Shown: positions 44,111-53,487, counted from the first letter of the stretch. The stretch is DNA of 64,000 nt from Scandinavium sp002470465 (GCF_040750395.1 NZ_JBFLVD010000015.1:186001-250000); one strand, 5' to 3'. Notes: generated by a model from the letters alone, not told the origin. Translations and numbers: made by a program.

Positions 44111-45610
44111 TCAATAACGCACACAAACCGATTTTGTTTCGCACCAGCCGTCCAGCCAGTCCGGGCCGAAATCGCGCCCTGTACCGGACTGCTTCATGCC
44201 GCCGAAGGGCAGGTTCGGATCGATAAGCGTATGGCTGTTCACCCACACCGTCCCCGCCTGCAGGCGATCGCTGTAGCTCAGCGCCTGAGAAAGGTTCTGC
44301 GTCCAGACGCTGGCGGTAAGACCGTATTCGGTTTCATTCGCCAGCCGCAGGGCTTCGTCACCGTTGGCCACGCGTACCAGATTGACGACCGGGCCAAATA
44401 CTTCCTCACGCGTCAGACGCAGACGCGCATCCGGATTCACGACTAACGTCGGGCGTACATAATACCCCTGGCCGCCAGGCCCTGCGTTACCGCTAATTAA
44501 CTCCGCTTTGTTCTGCTCTGCTTCGTGCAGGAAAGCCGCGACCTTATCGCAGTGCGCACGTGATGCCAGAGGGTTAATCTGTGCGCTTTCAGACATCCCC
44601 GGCCCGACGCTAAGCGATTTCACCGCCTGCTCAAATCCCGTCACCAGCGTATCGAACAGCGGCGCTTCAATATAGATGCGGGAGCTGGCCGCGCAGACCT
44701 GACCCTGGTTGAGGAAACTCCCCATCATCAGACCTTCGATAACCCATTGCGGATCGGCGTCTTTCAGTACAATCGCCGGGTTTTTACCGCCCAGCTCCAG
44801 CGTGACGCGCGTCAGCCTGTCGGCAGCGGTACGGGCAATCTGTTTGCCCGTTTGCGTGGAGCCGGTAAAACTCACTTTGGCGACGTGCGGGTGCGACGTC
44901 AGCGCCGCGCCGCATTCCACCCCGCTTCCTGTCACAACGTTGAACACGCCTTCCGGTACGCCTGCTTCGCTTGCCAGTTCGGCCACGCGCAGCAGCGTCA
45001 GCGGTGTAGTTTCTGAAGGTTTGATGACTATCGAACAGCCCGCTGCCAGCGCAGGCATCACTTTCCACATGCCAATCATTAGCGGGAAGTTCCACGGCAC
45101 AATGCCTGCGACCACACCAACCGGCTCTTTACGCGTCCACGCCTGATAACGTGCGCCCGCAGGCATCGGAATGGAAACGTCCAGCGTCTGCCCGGTAATT
45201 TTGGTAGCAAGCCCGGCGGTATAGCGCATCCAGTTCAGGGTACAGGCCACTTCAAACGCACGGGAGATATTGATGGATTTGCCCTGCTCCAGCGTTTCCA
45301 GCTGGGCCAGTTCTTCGGCGTGCTTTTCCACTAAATCAGCGAAGCGCAGCAAAATACGCTCGCGTTCGGCAGGCATACGCCCCGCCCAGCGGCGGTCGAC
45401 GAATGCGCGCCAGGCTGACATAACGGCTGCGTCCACGTCTGCGCTGTTGGCATCCGCGGTTGTGGCGATGGCATTGCCCGTCGCCGGATCCCAGACCGTC
45501 AGTCTCTTGTCGCTACGTGACGCCTGCTGCGCCCCGTCGATGTAGTTCCCGTGCTGGCGCGCCAGGAAGTGTTGCACGCTCTCAAGCAGTGCGACCTGTG
45601 AATCAGACAT
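44111..45610 (-). CDS. feaB: Phenylacetaldehyde dehydrogenase
   Basis: A 499-residue NAD-dependent aldehyde dehydrogenase (FeaB/PadA) that converts phenylacetaldehyde from TynA to phenylacetate, the substrate of PaaK. IVPWNFPLMIGMWKVMPAL, the catalytic glutamate in LELGGKNPA and the catalytic cysteine in NQGQVCAASSRIY are intact. It is divergent from feaR, as in E. coli, with two FeaR-type half-sites about 61-97 bp upstream. It is no longer adjacent to tynA. Confidence 0.95.
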   Translation of the reverse strand: MSDSQVALLESVQHFLARQHGNYIDGAQQASRSDKRLTVWDPATGNAIATTADANSADVDAAVMSAWRAFVDRRWAGRMPAERERILLRFADLVEKHAEELAQLETLEQGKSINISRAFEVACTLNWMRYTAGLATKITGQTLDVSIPMPAGARYQAWTRKEPVGVVAGIVPWNFPLMIGMWKVMPALAAGCSIVIKPSETTPLTLLRVAELASEAGVPEGVFNVVTGSGVECGAALTSHPHVAKVSFTGSTQTGKQIARTAADRLTRVTLELGGKNPAIVLKDADPQWVIEGLMMGSFLNQGQVCAASSRIYIEAPLFDTLVTGFEQAVKSLSVGPGMSESAQINPLASRAHCDKVAAFLHEAEQNKAELISGNAGPGGQGYYVRPTLVVNPDARLRLTREEVFGPVVNLVRVANGDEALRLANETEYGLTASVWTQNLSQALSYSDRLQAGTVWVNSHTLIDPNLPFGGMKQSGTGRDFGPDWLDGWCETKSVCVRY

Positions 45611-45670
45611 ATCAGCTCCTTATTACCCTTCACGGTTTTATCCAGTGTAGAAGCCGGACGCAGATTCTGT

Positions 45671-45707
45671 TTTTGTCTCTCTGTCATTCGCTTTGTCGCC
45701 TGTGACA
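45671..45707 (-). promoter_or_regulatory. Candidate tandem FeaR site upstream of feaB
   Basis: Read on the minus strand: TGTCA-CAGGCGAC-AAA (45707-45692), then 21 bp on TGACA-GAGAGACA-AAA (45686-45671). Both fit TGNCA-N8-AAA exactly and have the same 21-bp register as the pair upstream of tynA. They sit in the feaB/feaR divergent spacer. Confidence 0.75.
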
Positions 45708-45841
45708 GCCCTCGCAAACGGTGACAATAGTCATTCACGCGTCTGTCGTGGGTGATAGTTCTTTCGTATAGTCATCAGGGCATCCTTGTTTACGCAACAT
45801 AAATGCAACAATGTGGTAGCACTTCAACGACTGAGGCAGAT

Positions 45842-46750
45842 ATGGCGCAAATTTCCGGCACCGAGCAGTTCCAGCAATGGCTGGCCCAGATTAACCAGGA
45901 GTGCGGCAATTTTGCTGCTCGCCCGCTGGACGGCGAATTCTCTGGTCACCTCGAAACCGGCTATACCCGCGCCCTTAAGCTCAGCACCGTTACCACCGCC
46001 AACGTCAATCTTTACCGCACTCAGAACGAGATCAAGGACCACAATGACAGCTGGTTTTACACCGTTTTTCAGCTGGAAGGTCAGGCCATTATTGAACAAC
46101 ACGACAGGCAGACGGTGATCCTGCCGGGCGACATCACACTGGTGGACGCCTCACGCCCCTGCTCCATGGTCTGGCAGCAACCGTCGCGGCAGATCTCGCT
46201 GTTGCTGCCCCGAATTTTGCTGGAACAGCAGCTGCGCGTCGGCGAGGCGCACTGCGTACAGAGGCTGGGTAAAAATCTGCCGATGGTACAGATGAGCCAT
46301 CGCCTGTTGCAGGAAAGCATGAGCAATCGCGACCTGTCCGGCACGGAAAGTGAAGCGGCCCTGGAAGCGATTGTCTGCCTGTTGCGCCCGGTTTTACAGC
46401 AACAGGACGTGCAGCCATCGCGCCGCGACAGGCAGTTTGAGAAGGTCGTTCAGATGATTGATGACCATATTCAGGCCGAAACGTTGCGTCCGGAATGGCT
46501 GGCAAATGAAGCCGGTATGTCGGTGAGAAGCCTGTACAGAATGTTTGCGGATAAAGGACTGGTGGTGGCGCAGTACATCAAAAACCGTCGGCTCGACCTC
46601 TGCGCCAGAGCGCTGCGCCACGCGTCAGATGATGAAAAACTGGCCGGAATTGGCTTTAGCTGGGGATTTACCGATCACAGCCATTTCTCCACCGCATTTC
46701 GCCAGCGCTTTGGCGTATCGCCGGGAGAATACCGTAAGCGCTACCGCTAA
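45842..46750 (+). CDS. feaR: AraC-family activator FeaR
   Basis: A 302-residue regulator with an N-terminal cupin-like sensor and a C-terminal AraC HTH domain (LRPEWLANEAGMSVRSLYRM, then FSWGFTDHSHFSTAFRQRFG). FeaR activates tynA and feaB in response to aromatic aldehydes/amines. The frame opens at 45803, but the ATG at 45842 has GAGG six bases before it and gives MAQISGTEQFQQWLAQINQ, collinear with E. coli FeaR. Confidence 0.94.
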   Translation: MAQISGTEQFQQWLAQINQECGNFAARPLDGEFSGHLETGYTRALKLSTVTTANVNLYRTQNEIKDHNDSWFYTVFQLEGQAIIEQHDRQTVILPGDITLVDASRPCSMVWQQPSRQISLLLPRILLEQQLRVGEAHCVQRLGKNLPMVQMSHRLLQESMSNRDLSGTESEAALEAIVCLLRPVLQQQDVQPSRRDRQFEKVVQMIDDHIQAETLRPEWLANEAGMSVRSLYRMFADKGLVVAQYIKNRRLDLCARALRHASDDEKLAGIGFSWGFTDHSHFSTAFRQRFGVSPGEYRKRYR

Positions 46751-46756
46751 CTATCG

Positions 46757-46834
46757 TCAGGTGGCGCTTCGCTTACCTGACCTACAAAACCGTAACCATA
46801 CCGTAGGCCGGATAAGCGTCAGCGCGATCCGGCA
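46757..46834. repeat. REP/BIME element
   Basis: Inverted REP units (TCAGGTGGCGCTTCGCTTAC with CTGACCTAC, and CGTAGGCCGGATAAGCGTC with GCGATCCGGCA) between the convergent feaR and ydbL. Confidence 0.85.
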
Positions 46835-46839
46835 GGACG

Positions 46840-47163
46840 TCACTTGCGTAGCCACTTGCCGTTAATACCCTTCACATATTCGCCGGATTGCGCCCGGGAG
46901 ACGAGCTTTTGCCCGGCCATCTTCGCCACTTCATCCACCGGCAGATTATTGCTGTCCGCCAGCTGCTGATAGCTTTCGCTGCGGGCATCGTTAATTTTCT
47001 TCACCAGAGCCAGGGTCTCTTTATCCTGCTCGCGTGGCGCCAGGTAACCACTCAGCGTTTCCCCCACGCGCCCCTGCGCCCGCGCTTCATCCAGCGTTAG
47101 CGCCTGCACGCTCTGGCTGAGCAACCCAAGGCTAAACACAGCCATTAATATGCTTTTTTTCAT
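46840..47163 (-). CDS. ydbL: YdbL, DUF1318 periplasmic chaperone-like protein
   Basis: A 107-residue exported protein with a signal peptide (MKKSILMAVFSLGLLSQSVQA) and the DUF1318 core (LTLDEARAQGRVGETLSGYL, ending GINGKWLRK). In E. coli YdbL modulates the YdbH-YnbE bridge, apparently by controlling YnbE multimerisation. It is the last gene of the ydbH-ynbE-ydbL operon, 7 bp after ynbE. Confidence 0.93.
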   Translation of the reverse strand: MKKSILMAVFSLGLLSQSVQALTLDEARAQGRVGETLSGYLAPREQDKETLALVKKINDARSESYQQLADSNNLPVDEVAKMAGQKLVSRAQSGEYVKGINGKWLRK

Positions 47164-47170
47164 AGCGGCC

Positions 47171-47362
47171 TCAGAACAGATCGCTGCGGGATTTCAGCAG
47201 GTTTTCAACGTCTTTATCCACTTTAATATGGATTTCATGCTCGATTTTGACGTTCATGTTGATGGTAATGGGCTCCTTCGGAGCGGCCACCTCTATCCGT
47301 GGCGTACAGCCGCTGAGGCTTAAAACCATCACTCCGCTCAGCATGGCGGTTATCGCTTTCAT
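47171..47362 (-). CDS. ynbE: YnbE outer-membrane lipoprotein
   Basis: A 63-residue lipoprotein: signal peptide ending LSLSGC (lipidated cysteine at about 19), then the highly conserved TPRIEVAAPKEPITINMNVK and IEHEIHIKVDKDVENLL. It is thought to stack as beta strands onto the periplasmic end of YdbH, completing a lipid-transport bridge to the outer membrane. It overlaps ydbH by 4 bp (ATGA). Confidence 0.94.
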   Translation of the reverse strand: MKAITAMLSGVMVLSLSGCTPRIEVAAPKEPITINMNVKIEHEIHIKVDKDVENLLKSRSDLF

Positions 47363-50001
47363 TGTTGCTCCTTACAGTCCTTGCCTGCCTGGCAACGCGG
47401 GTCCGGAAGGGCCGCGTTTTGCTCAAGCCATGCCTGAAGATTGTCGCCAAAGCGCAAGCTGCGCCAGAGATCGAACACGTTCTCTTCATGGGTATAGTTT
47501 AAATTGACCTTGCCGGTTTTTCCGTCGGCCCGACTGGTGCCGGATACCGTGGCCTGCAGGGTCAGCTTCCCGAGATTATCAAGATTGATTTTTGTCCATG
47601 ACCGGGAAATTTCCATATAGCGCAGCCAGTTAATCGCCGCTCCGGCGGCCATGTTGTCCTTAACCACCGCATCGGCGGTGTCTTTGTCGATACGCAAGGT
47701 CATCGTGCCGGGGTTGGTCAGCCAGCCGTCTTTGATTATCCATTTGTCGTTGTCGAGCCACAGCGGCATCGCCCCGCTGACCGGCCCGGACATGGTGAAC
47801 TGCTTTGGATTTACGGCGCTGATAAGTTCGCTGGTGGAGATATTCTGCACGCGCAGCAGCGCCGGGTCGTGCTGCGGCATGCGCAGCTGCAGCATAGACA
47901 GTTTCCCGCCAAGCAGATCAACGGTAACGTCGCTCAGCAGCAGCGGAGCGCTTTCGCTCCAGGGATAGCTACCCTGCAAATCGGCAGAAAAATTGTGTGC
48001 GGTGATCTGGTTGACGATTTCACCAATGCGCAGCGACACAGGGCCACGCGTTCCAAGCTGCCAGACGCCTTCACTGAAGCGGAACGGCAGCACAAAATCG
48101 ACGCCGTTGATTTGGTTATCCGGCATCCAGGCGCTGCCGCCTTTCAGCACGCCGTGGCCACCCGCCTCAAAGCCTTGCCCTGCCGCCGCCGAAAACGCGA
48201 CCTGGGCGTACAGCGAACCGTCCCGGAGATTCATTTTTAAGTCCGGCGGCACCAGTGGCTGGAAGACCGTCAGCGACTGTTTTGGCCACCAGGCTTCGCC
48301 ACGCAGGCGTATGCCGTCCCAGCGGCCGTTAACCCGGACCGGGCCAATCGCTTCGGCATGCAAATCGCCTTTGAACTGGAACCATGTCGGATCGCGCCCG
48401 TCCACGCTGAATTTCAGGGTCGACGGCGGAAGCACGCTGCCGCCGCTGAAATGCGTCGGACCTGCGTCCAGCGACAGCGCCCCGCTCAGCGACGGATGCT
48501 GTTCATCGCGGATCCAGTGAATGGGTTGATCCAGCACCAGCCGCGGCTGGCTGACGGTCATCGTGCCGTACTGAAGTTTATCGAACCCGGTCGACAGGCT
48601 GTTGAGCACAATCGCGCTGTCGCGCCACTCGCCGTCGCCCTTCACGTCCCATTTCGCCTGCATCGGCGTAAAGTGTCCGTCGCCCCAGTATCGCCAGCGC
48701 CAGCTGCCTTTGTCCGGCAGGAAGTTTTCCGCCTGGCCATCGAGGTGCAGCACAAAATCGCCCATCTCCTGCTCATGAGCACGCAGAATGGCCTGCAAAC
48801 GCCCGTCCACGCCCTGGCTGCTGACGTGCACACCGGCAAGCGGCCATCGGATCTCATCGATATTCAGGGAATCAATCACTCGCCCGCGCGAGCGCAGCAG
48901 TGCGCCAGGCGCGAAGCTCAACAGCGGGTCGGTTAATGGGCCGCTCAGCTGCGCCGGTAAAATGGCATACAGCACCAGATCGTCGTATTTGGCTTCACCG
49001 GTCAGCTGTAACGGCATCGCACTGTTATCCATGCTGAGCGTGCCCGGGCCGATCGTCAGTACGGCGTTGCCTTTCCCTGCGGCGCCCTGCGTCAGCACGT
49101 TCATTCGCCCGGCGATCTGCATTTTGTCGATGCCCTGCTGCCAGTTATCCACCTTCAGCCCGACTCTGCCGCTCAGCGGTAAACCTTCCTGCCACGGCCA
49201 GTTCCAGCGCCCGTCACTGATGGTCAACCGCTCACGGGTCAGCTCCCATGGCAAATCCAGCAATGGATCTGAGTTATCGCGCGCCGTCACCACCAGTTGC
49301 CCCTGATTCTCTCGCCACTCCAGTTCAGCATCGACCAGATCCGCCGGATCGGGGAGCAGGAAAGTCGTCACCACGTGGCCGTTCACAGGCAGCCCATCCG
49401 GCACCAGCGGCATGGTGAATTCCCCAACCAGTTTTATCGGCGGTTTGTCATCCTGCACCCGTGCTTCGAGACGACTTACGGTGAGCTGTTGCCCTTTCAG
49501 GCTGGCCTGAAGATGTACCGCTTCACCGTCATAGCTGAGCTCCTGTTTTGCCGGGGTTAACGATACAGCCAGTTTGCCCTGCCATTTTTCCCACGGCGAA
49601 AGACGCAGCTGGTCGATGGTCAGCCAGCTGTTCGGCAGCATGGATTGCCACTCGGCAAGGCTGCGCGGCGCGCCGGGAGCGGGCGTACTTTCCGGGATTT
49701 TGCTCAGGCAGGCCGAATTGATATCAAGCGCACCGACGTGCAGTCGCCAGCGGCTGGGATGAGAAAGTTCAACGTTGGTGACTTCCGCCAGCTGGCAGTC
49801 GCCCACCAGATAGCGCAGCTCAGGCAAGCGCACAGAGTTTCGGGTTAAGCGCGGGCTGTGATCGATGGCGATTCGCGTTCCCGCCGGAAGCCAGATACCC
49901 GCAAGGGTCGGCACCCAGTGCGTCAACGTCAGCAGCAACGTGAGCGGCAGGAGAATAAGAAGCAACAGTAGCGCGATCGCGGCTTTCCAGGTACCCTTCA
50001 T
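47359..50001 (-). CDS. ydbH: YdbH, AsmA-like intermembrane lipid-transport protein
   Basis: An 880-residue protein with one N-terminal transmembrane helix (about 7-30, LLLLILLPLTLLLTLTHWVP) and a very long periplasmic beta-rich groove typical of the AsmA-like/TamB/YhdP bridge proteins. With TamB and YhdP it moves phospholipids from the inner to the outer membrane. It is the first gene of the operon with ynbE and ydbL and is divergent from ldhA. Confidence 0.93.
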   Translation of the reverse strand: MKGTWKAAIALLLLLILLPLTLLLTLTHWVPTLAGIWLPAGTRIAIDHSPRLTRNSVRLPELRYLVGDCQLAEVTNVELSHPSRWRLHVGALDINSACLSKIPESTPAPGAPRSLAEWQSMLPNSWLTIDQLRLSPWEKWQGKLAVSLTPAKQELSYDGEAVHLQASLKGQQLTVSRLEARVQDDKPPIKLVGEFTMPLVPDGLPVNGHVVTTFLLPDPADLVDAELEWRENQGQLVVTARDNSDPLLDLPWELTRERLTISDGRWNWPWQEGLPLSGRVGLKVDNWQQGIDKMQIAGRMNVLTQGAAGKGNAVLTIGPGTLSMDNSAMPLQLTGEAKYDDLVLYAILPAQLSGPLTDPLLSFAPGALLRSRGRVIDSLNIDEIRWPLAGVHVSSQGVDGRLQAILRAHEQEMGDFVLHLDGQAENFLPDKGSWRWRYWGDGHFTPMQAKWDVKGDGEWRDSAIVLNSLSTGFDKLQYGTMTVSQPRLVLDQPIHWIRDEQHPSLSGALSLDAGPTHFSGGSVLPPSTLKFSVDGRDPTWFQFKGDLHAEAIGPVRVNGRWDGIRLRGEAWWPKQSLTVFQPLVPPDLKMNLRDGSLYAQVAFSAAAGQGFEAGGHGVLKGGSAWMPDNQINGVDFVLPFRFSEGVWQLGTRGPVSLRIGEIVNQITAHNFSADLQGSYPWSESAPLLLSDVTVDLLGGKLSMLQLRMPQHDPALLRVQNISTSELISAVNPKQFTMSGPVSGAMPLWLDNDKWIIKDGWLTNPGTMTLRIDKDTADAVVKDNMAAGAAINWLRYMEISRSWTKINLDNLGKLTLQATVSGTSRADGKTGKVNLNYTHEENVFDLWRSLRFGDNLQAWLEQNAALPDPRCQAGKDCKEQQ

Positions 50002-50257
50002 GGGCGGTTAACATCCTGATTTGTTGTAAGTAAAAGCCGAATTGGCCCGTATTGTGGCATGTTTAGCCCAGTCGTTAAAGTCACCGTCAGGTTTAAGCAT
50101 AGATGCAGGACTTTGCCTCTTCCTGAGGATCCCTAAAACATCTGCACAATATGCTCTACACTCTCTGATATAACCTGCTAATTAAACTAATTTTTAAAAT
50201 TTGTATGATTATTTTAAATATGCTACCGTGACGTTAATATCACTGGAGAAAAGTCTT

Positions 50258-51247
50258 ATGAAAATCGCAGTTTACAGCACAAAGCAGTACGATAAAAAGT
50301 ATCTGCAAGATGTTAATGATGCATTTGGCTTTGAACTTGAATTTTTTGACTTCCTGCTAAGCGAAAAAACAGCCAAAACCGCTCATGGCTGTGATGCCGT
50401 CTGTATTTTCGTTAACGACGACGGCAGCCGCCCGGTTCTGGAAGAGTTAAAAAACCATGGTGTTAAGTACATCGCTCTGCGCTGCGCCGGGTTTAACAAC
50501 GTCGATCTGGATGCGGCTAAAGAGCTGGGCCTGCGCGTGGTTCGTGTGCCTGCGTATTCACCTGAAGCGGTAGCCGAACATGCGATTGGTCTGATGATGT
50601 CGCTGAACCGTCGTATTCACCGGGCTTATCAACGCACCCGTGATGCAAACTTCTCCCTGGAAGGCCTGTGCGGTTTTACTATGCACGGTAAAACCGCGGG
50701 CGTCATCGGCACCGGGAAAATCGGCGTGGCGACGTTGCGTATTCTGAAAGGCTTCGGCATGAAGCTACTGGCCTTCGACCCGTACCCAAGCGAAGCGGCT
50801 CTGGAGCTGGGTGTGGAATATGTCGACCTGCCGACGCTGTTCTCCCGGTCAGACATTATCTCTCTGCATTGCCCGCTGACGCCGGAAAACTATCACCTGC
50901 TGGACCATGCCGCATTCAGTCAGATGAAGGACGGCGTCATGGTGATCAACACCAGCCGTGGCGGTCTGATTGATTCTCAGGCAGCGATTGAAGCGCTAAA
51001 AACCCAGAAAATCGGCGCGCTGGGAATGGACGTATATGAAAACGAGCGCGATCTGTTCTTCGAAGATAAGTCCAACGACGTGATTCAGGATGACGTCTTC
51101 CGTCGCCTGTCGGCCTGCCATAACGTGCTGTTTACCGGGCATCAGGCCTTCCTCACCGCCGAGGCGCTGACCAGCATTTCCGAAACCACGCTGGAAAACC
51201 TGCGCCAAATCGATAATGGCGAAACCAGCCCGAACGCCCTCGTTTAA
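50258..51247 (+). CDS. ldhA: D-lactate dehydrogenase (fermentative)
   Basis: A 329-residue NAD-dependent 2-hydroxyacid dehydrogenase reducing pyruvate to D-lactate. The Rossmann motif GVIGTGKIGVATLRI is near 150-164. The catalytic arginine is in NTSRGGLID, the glutamate in MDVYENE and the histidine in LFTGHQAFLT. The frame opens at 50201, but the ATG at 50258, after CTGGAG, gives the conserved MKIAVYSTKQYDKKYL. The leader is very AT-rich. A terminator follows, and hslJ is downstream as in E. coli. Confidence 0.96.
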   Translation: MKIAVYSTKQYDKKYLQDVNDAFGFELEFFDFLLSEKTAKTAHGCDAVCIFVNDDGSRPVLEELKNHGVKYIALRCAGFNNVDLDAAKELGLRVVRVPAYSPEAVAEHAIGLMMSLNRRIHRAYQRTRDANFSLEGLCGFTMHGKTAGVIGTGKIGVATLRILKGFGMKLLAFDPYPSEAALELGVEYVDLPTLFSRSDIISLHCPLTPENYHLLDHAAFSQMKDGVMVINTSRGGLIDSQAAIEALKTQKIGALGMDVYENERDLFFEDKSNDVIQDDVFRRLSACHNVLFTGHQAFLTAEALTSISETTLENLRQIDNGETSPNALV

Positions 51248-51254
51248 CCTTTTC

Positions 51255-51280
51255 TGCTCCCCGTTTTCGGGGAGCACTTT
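51255..51280 (+). terminator. ldhA intrinsic terminator
   Basis: Stem TGCTCCCCG / CGGGGAGCA with a TTTT loop, followed by CTTT. Confidence 0.85.
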
Positions 51281-51354
51281 CGGATAATCCCCACTCTTCA
51301 GCCCGGCACTACAGTGTCATGCTGTGTTGGTATTATTTATTTGGTGAATATTTG

Positions 51355-51780
51355 ATGAGCAGTATGAAACTGACGCTCGCCCTGGTGGCGGCAACTCTCC
51401 TGGCAGGCTGTGTCTCCACCAGCAAGGTGACCACGCAGCCGGAACAGCTTCAACACCATCGCTTTGTGCTTGAAAGCGTAAACGGCAACAATGTCAGCCC
51501 GGCAAAACCGCTGGAGCTGAGCTTCGGTGAGAAAATGCACATTTCAGGGAATATGTGCAACCGCTTTACCGGCGAAGGAAAGCTGTCAGACGGCGAGCTG
51601 AAGGTGAAAAACCTGGCGATGACGCGCATGCTCTGCACGGATGCGCAGCTGAATCAGCTGGACGCACTGGTCGGCGCTATGCTGCACGACGGTGTACAGG
51701 TTGACCTCACGGAAAACCAGCTGACCCTTGCAACGTCCCATGATTCGCTGGTGTATAAGCTCGCCGATCTGGTGAACTAA
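51355..51780 (+). CDS. hslJ: HslJ heat-shock lipoprotein
   Basis: A META-domain lipoprotein of about 141 residues: signal peptide with lipobox LLAGC, then EQLQHHRFVLESVNG and ISGNMCNRFTGEGKL, collinear with E. coli HslJ, a heat-inducible outer-membrane lipoprotein that affects novobiocin tolerance. The ATG at 51355 (MSSMKLTLAL) and the one at 51364 are both possible; neither has a strong ribosome site. It is convergent with ydbJ, with only 2 bp between. Confidence 0.92.
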   Translation: MSSMKLTLALVAATLLAGCVSTSKVTTQPEQLQHHRFVLESVNGNNVSPAKPLELSFGEKMHISGNMCNRFTGEGKLSDGELKVKNLAMTRMLCTDAQLNQLDALVGAMLHDGVQVDLTENQLTLATSHDSLVYKLADLVN

Positions 51781-51782
51781 CG

Positions 51783-52049
51783 TCAATAGTTACCACAGGA
51801 CCCGGTGGCAAGAGACTGCTCGCTGCATCGCTTGCCATTGGGAAGTGCGCACATACCGATGGCAGAGCCATCCAGCTGACGGGCAACGGATAATGCGCCG
51901 CCAATCATCGCGCAGTTGGCCTGCCCTGAGTCAGACATCGCCGCCCGCATACCTGGCGTGACATGCGCCGCCGTGGCCTGCTGTACGGGTTCACTGCTGC
52001 ATGCCGACAGCAAAAGTGCCGCGCATCCTACCCAAAAAGCTGCTCGCAT
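51783..52049 (-). CDS. ydbJ: YdbJ, DUF333 lipoprotein
   Basis: An 88-residue predicted lipoprotein: signal peptide with lipobox LLLSAC (cysteine about 17) and a DUF333 cysteine pattern (ANCAMIGGALSVARQLDGSA, GMCALPNGKRCSEQ, ending TGSCGNY). The function is unknown. The frame runs upstream to 52154; the ATG at 52049 gives MRAAFWVGCAALLLSAC as in E. coli. Confidence 0.9.
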   Translation of the reverse strand: MRAAFWVGCAALLLSACSSEPVQQATAAHVTPGMRAAMSDSGQANCAMIGGALSVARQLDGSAIGMCALPNGKRCSEQSLATGSCGNY

Positions 52050-52264
52050 TCTCTTTATTCCCCTGTCAAATACGGTTCGCAAAACCTGTTCATAATAGGC
52101 AGCAAGCGACGTGACGTCGAGAGACGAGGCACGCATTTTGCCTTTTTGAAACAAATTCTAGCAATTTATCGCCCAAGGGATTGACCTGCTCGTTGTTAAA
52201 AGGAATACCAGGGGCGCAAAAGTATAAATGGGGACCTCTGGTTTCAGTCTGACCGTTTAGAAAT

Positions 52265-52402
52265 TTACCATGTTTGAACGTTATTCAGGCCCAAATTCGC
52301 CAAGAAGACCTCGCCTGCATAGCCGCAGGGACGATACAACGTCAGGTCCGCAATAAAAATATTATTGTCACAAACAGGCGGTAAGCTGATGTTTCTGTCC
52401 AT
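52265..52402 (-). CDS. Candidate 45-aa small protein
   Basis: The frame reads MDRNISLPPVCDNNIFIADL and ends LGLNNVQTW. A strong GAGGAG lies seven bases before the ATG, which is the main argument for translation. It has two cysteines, no membrane helix and no recognised motif. It lies in an otherwise empty 580-bp interval between ydbJ and the cold-shock gene, on the opposite strand to the latter. Conservation would be needed to confirm it. Confidence 0.4.
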   Translation of the reverse strand: MDRNISLPPVCDNNIFIADLTLYRPCGYAGEVFLANLGLNNVQTW

Positions 52403-52632
52403 TTGAATTCTCCTCAGGAAGCCCGGATGGCTAAAATAAAATTTGCTAATTAATACTCACCGTGCATTAATGAATGAGTCAAATCAACACACAGACGAAC
52501 GTAAAAACATTTTACAGAGCAATCCTCATAACCAGGCGCTATCGCTGATATCCCCTCCTTTTGAGTCCATAAGTTTAATATTATACGTTTATAATCAATA
52601 CTACATTTTTAAAATGGTCAACAGGAGTCAGT

Positions 52633-52851
52633 ATGTCCACAAGAATTAAAGGCCTGGTTAAGTGGTTTAACGAAGGCAAAGGTTTTGGTTTTATCTCCCC
52701 GCTTGATGGGAGCAAAGATGTGTTTGTACATTTTTCAGCTCTTCAGGGTGATAACTTCAAAACGCTCTTTGAAGGCCAGAAGGTTGAATTCGCGATTCAT
52801 AGTGGTGACAAGGGTCCTGCTGCTGCCAGCGTAATACTTTGCGACAAATAA
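52633..52851 (+). CDS. CspA-family cold-shock protein
   Basis: A 72-residue OB-fold nucleic-acid chaperone with RNP1 KGFGFIS (about 19-25) and RNP2 VFVHFSAL (about 33-40). The C-terminal half (FEGQKVEFAIHSGDKGPAAA) is divergent from CspA/C/E, so I do not assign a paralogue name. AGGAG precedes the ATG, and the AT-rich upstream region is long, as for cold-induced csp genes. E. coli K-12 has no csp gene here; it belongs to the accessory stretch with the small cold-shock-like protein at 53488. Confidence 0.88.
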   Translation: MSTRIKGLVKWFNEGKGFGFISPLDGSKDVFVHFSALQGDNFKTLFEGQKVEFAIHSGDKGPAAASVILCDK

Positions 52852-53183
52852 ACATTTGTGGGGCTGCGACAACGATGATGGATTATTCCTGAGTAGACAG
52901 TCCCCAAACCTGTAGCGCCCGGATTTTTCGGACAAATCGGCCAGTATATTTTAGATTTTACATGAAAATGCTGACTGATATAATGAAGATCAGATTTACT
53001 GCATGAACAGCTTGAAAACAGAAGCTAACGGCATATAAAAATAAAGTTAAGAGGCCTGACGACCTCCAAAAGCATCACTTCATTTACTTTGCCGGGTTAG
53101 TCACTGTCAATTTCAGTTACCTTATGGAAATATTCAAGAAAAATTAAGTGATCTTATCCCCTGACAGGTGCTTTTCTTTTAAA
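52852..53183. other. AT-rich gap with no gene seen
   Basis: About 330 bp between the csp gene and the zinc-ribbon gene. No supported frame, hairpin terminator or repeat. Confidence 0.6.
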
Positions 53184-53342
53184 TCACTTTGCTGACTTGA
53201 ATAAAGTACTACAGTAAGGGCAGACAAGCTGAGACCCTTTTTGAACACGGCTAAAGCTATGCTCAGAATCTTTTGAACAGTTAGGGCAAGGGCATTTTAC
53301 TAAGTGATTACGACGGGTTTGTGTGTTTTTACGTCCAGACAT
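53184..53342 (-). CDS. Small zinc-ribbon protein, 52 aa
   Basis: A basic N-terminus (MSGRKNTQTRRNHLVK) followed by CPCPNCSKDSEHSF and LVCPYCSTLFKSAK: two Cys-x-x-Cys pairs about 20 residues apart, a mini zinc ribbon that could bind DNA or RNA. The ATG at 53342 is six bases after AGGAG; upstream ATGs in frame are less well placed. It faces away from the YmcF-like gene, which has a similar double Cys-x-x-Cys plan. The function is unknown. Confidence 0.65.
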   Translation of the reverse strand: MSGRKNTQTRRNHLVKCPCPNCSKDSEHSFSRVQKGSQLVCPYCSTLFKSAK

Positions 53343-53487
53343 AGGCATCTCCTGGTTTAAGGGACTGCCACCATACACGTTAAATCACATTCTTGCTTGC
53401 CTTTATGGCAACGACTTGCAAAAAAACGAAAATGCAAGGCTTTTCTGCTACTGGCTCCAACTAAAAATCATTAACGAGGTAAATAAT

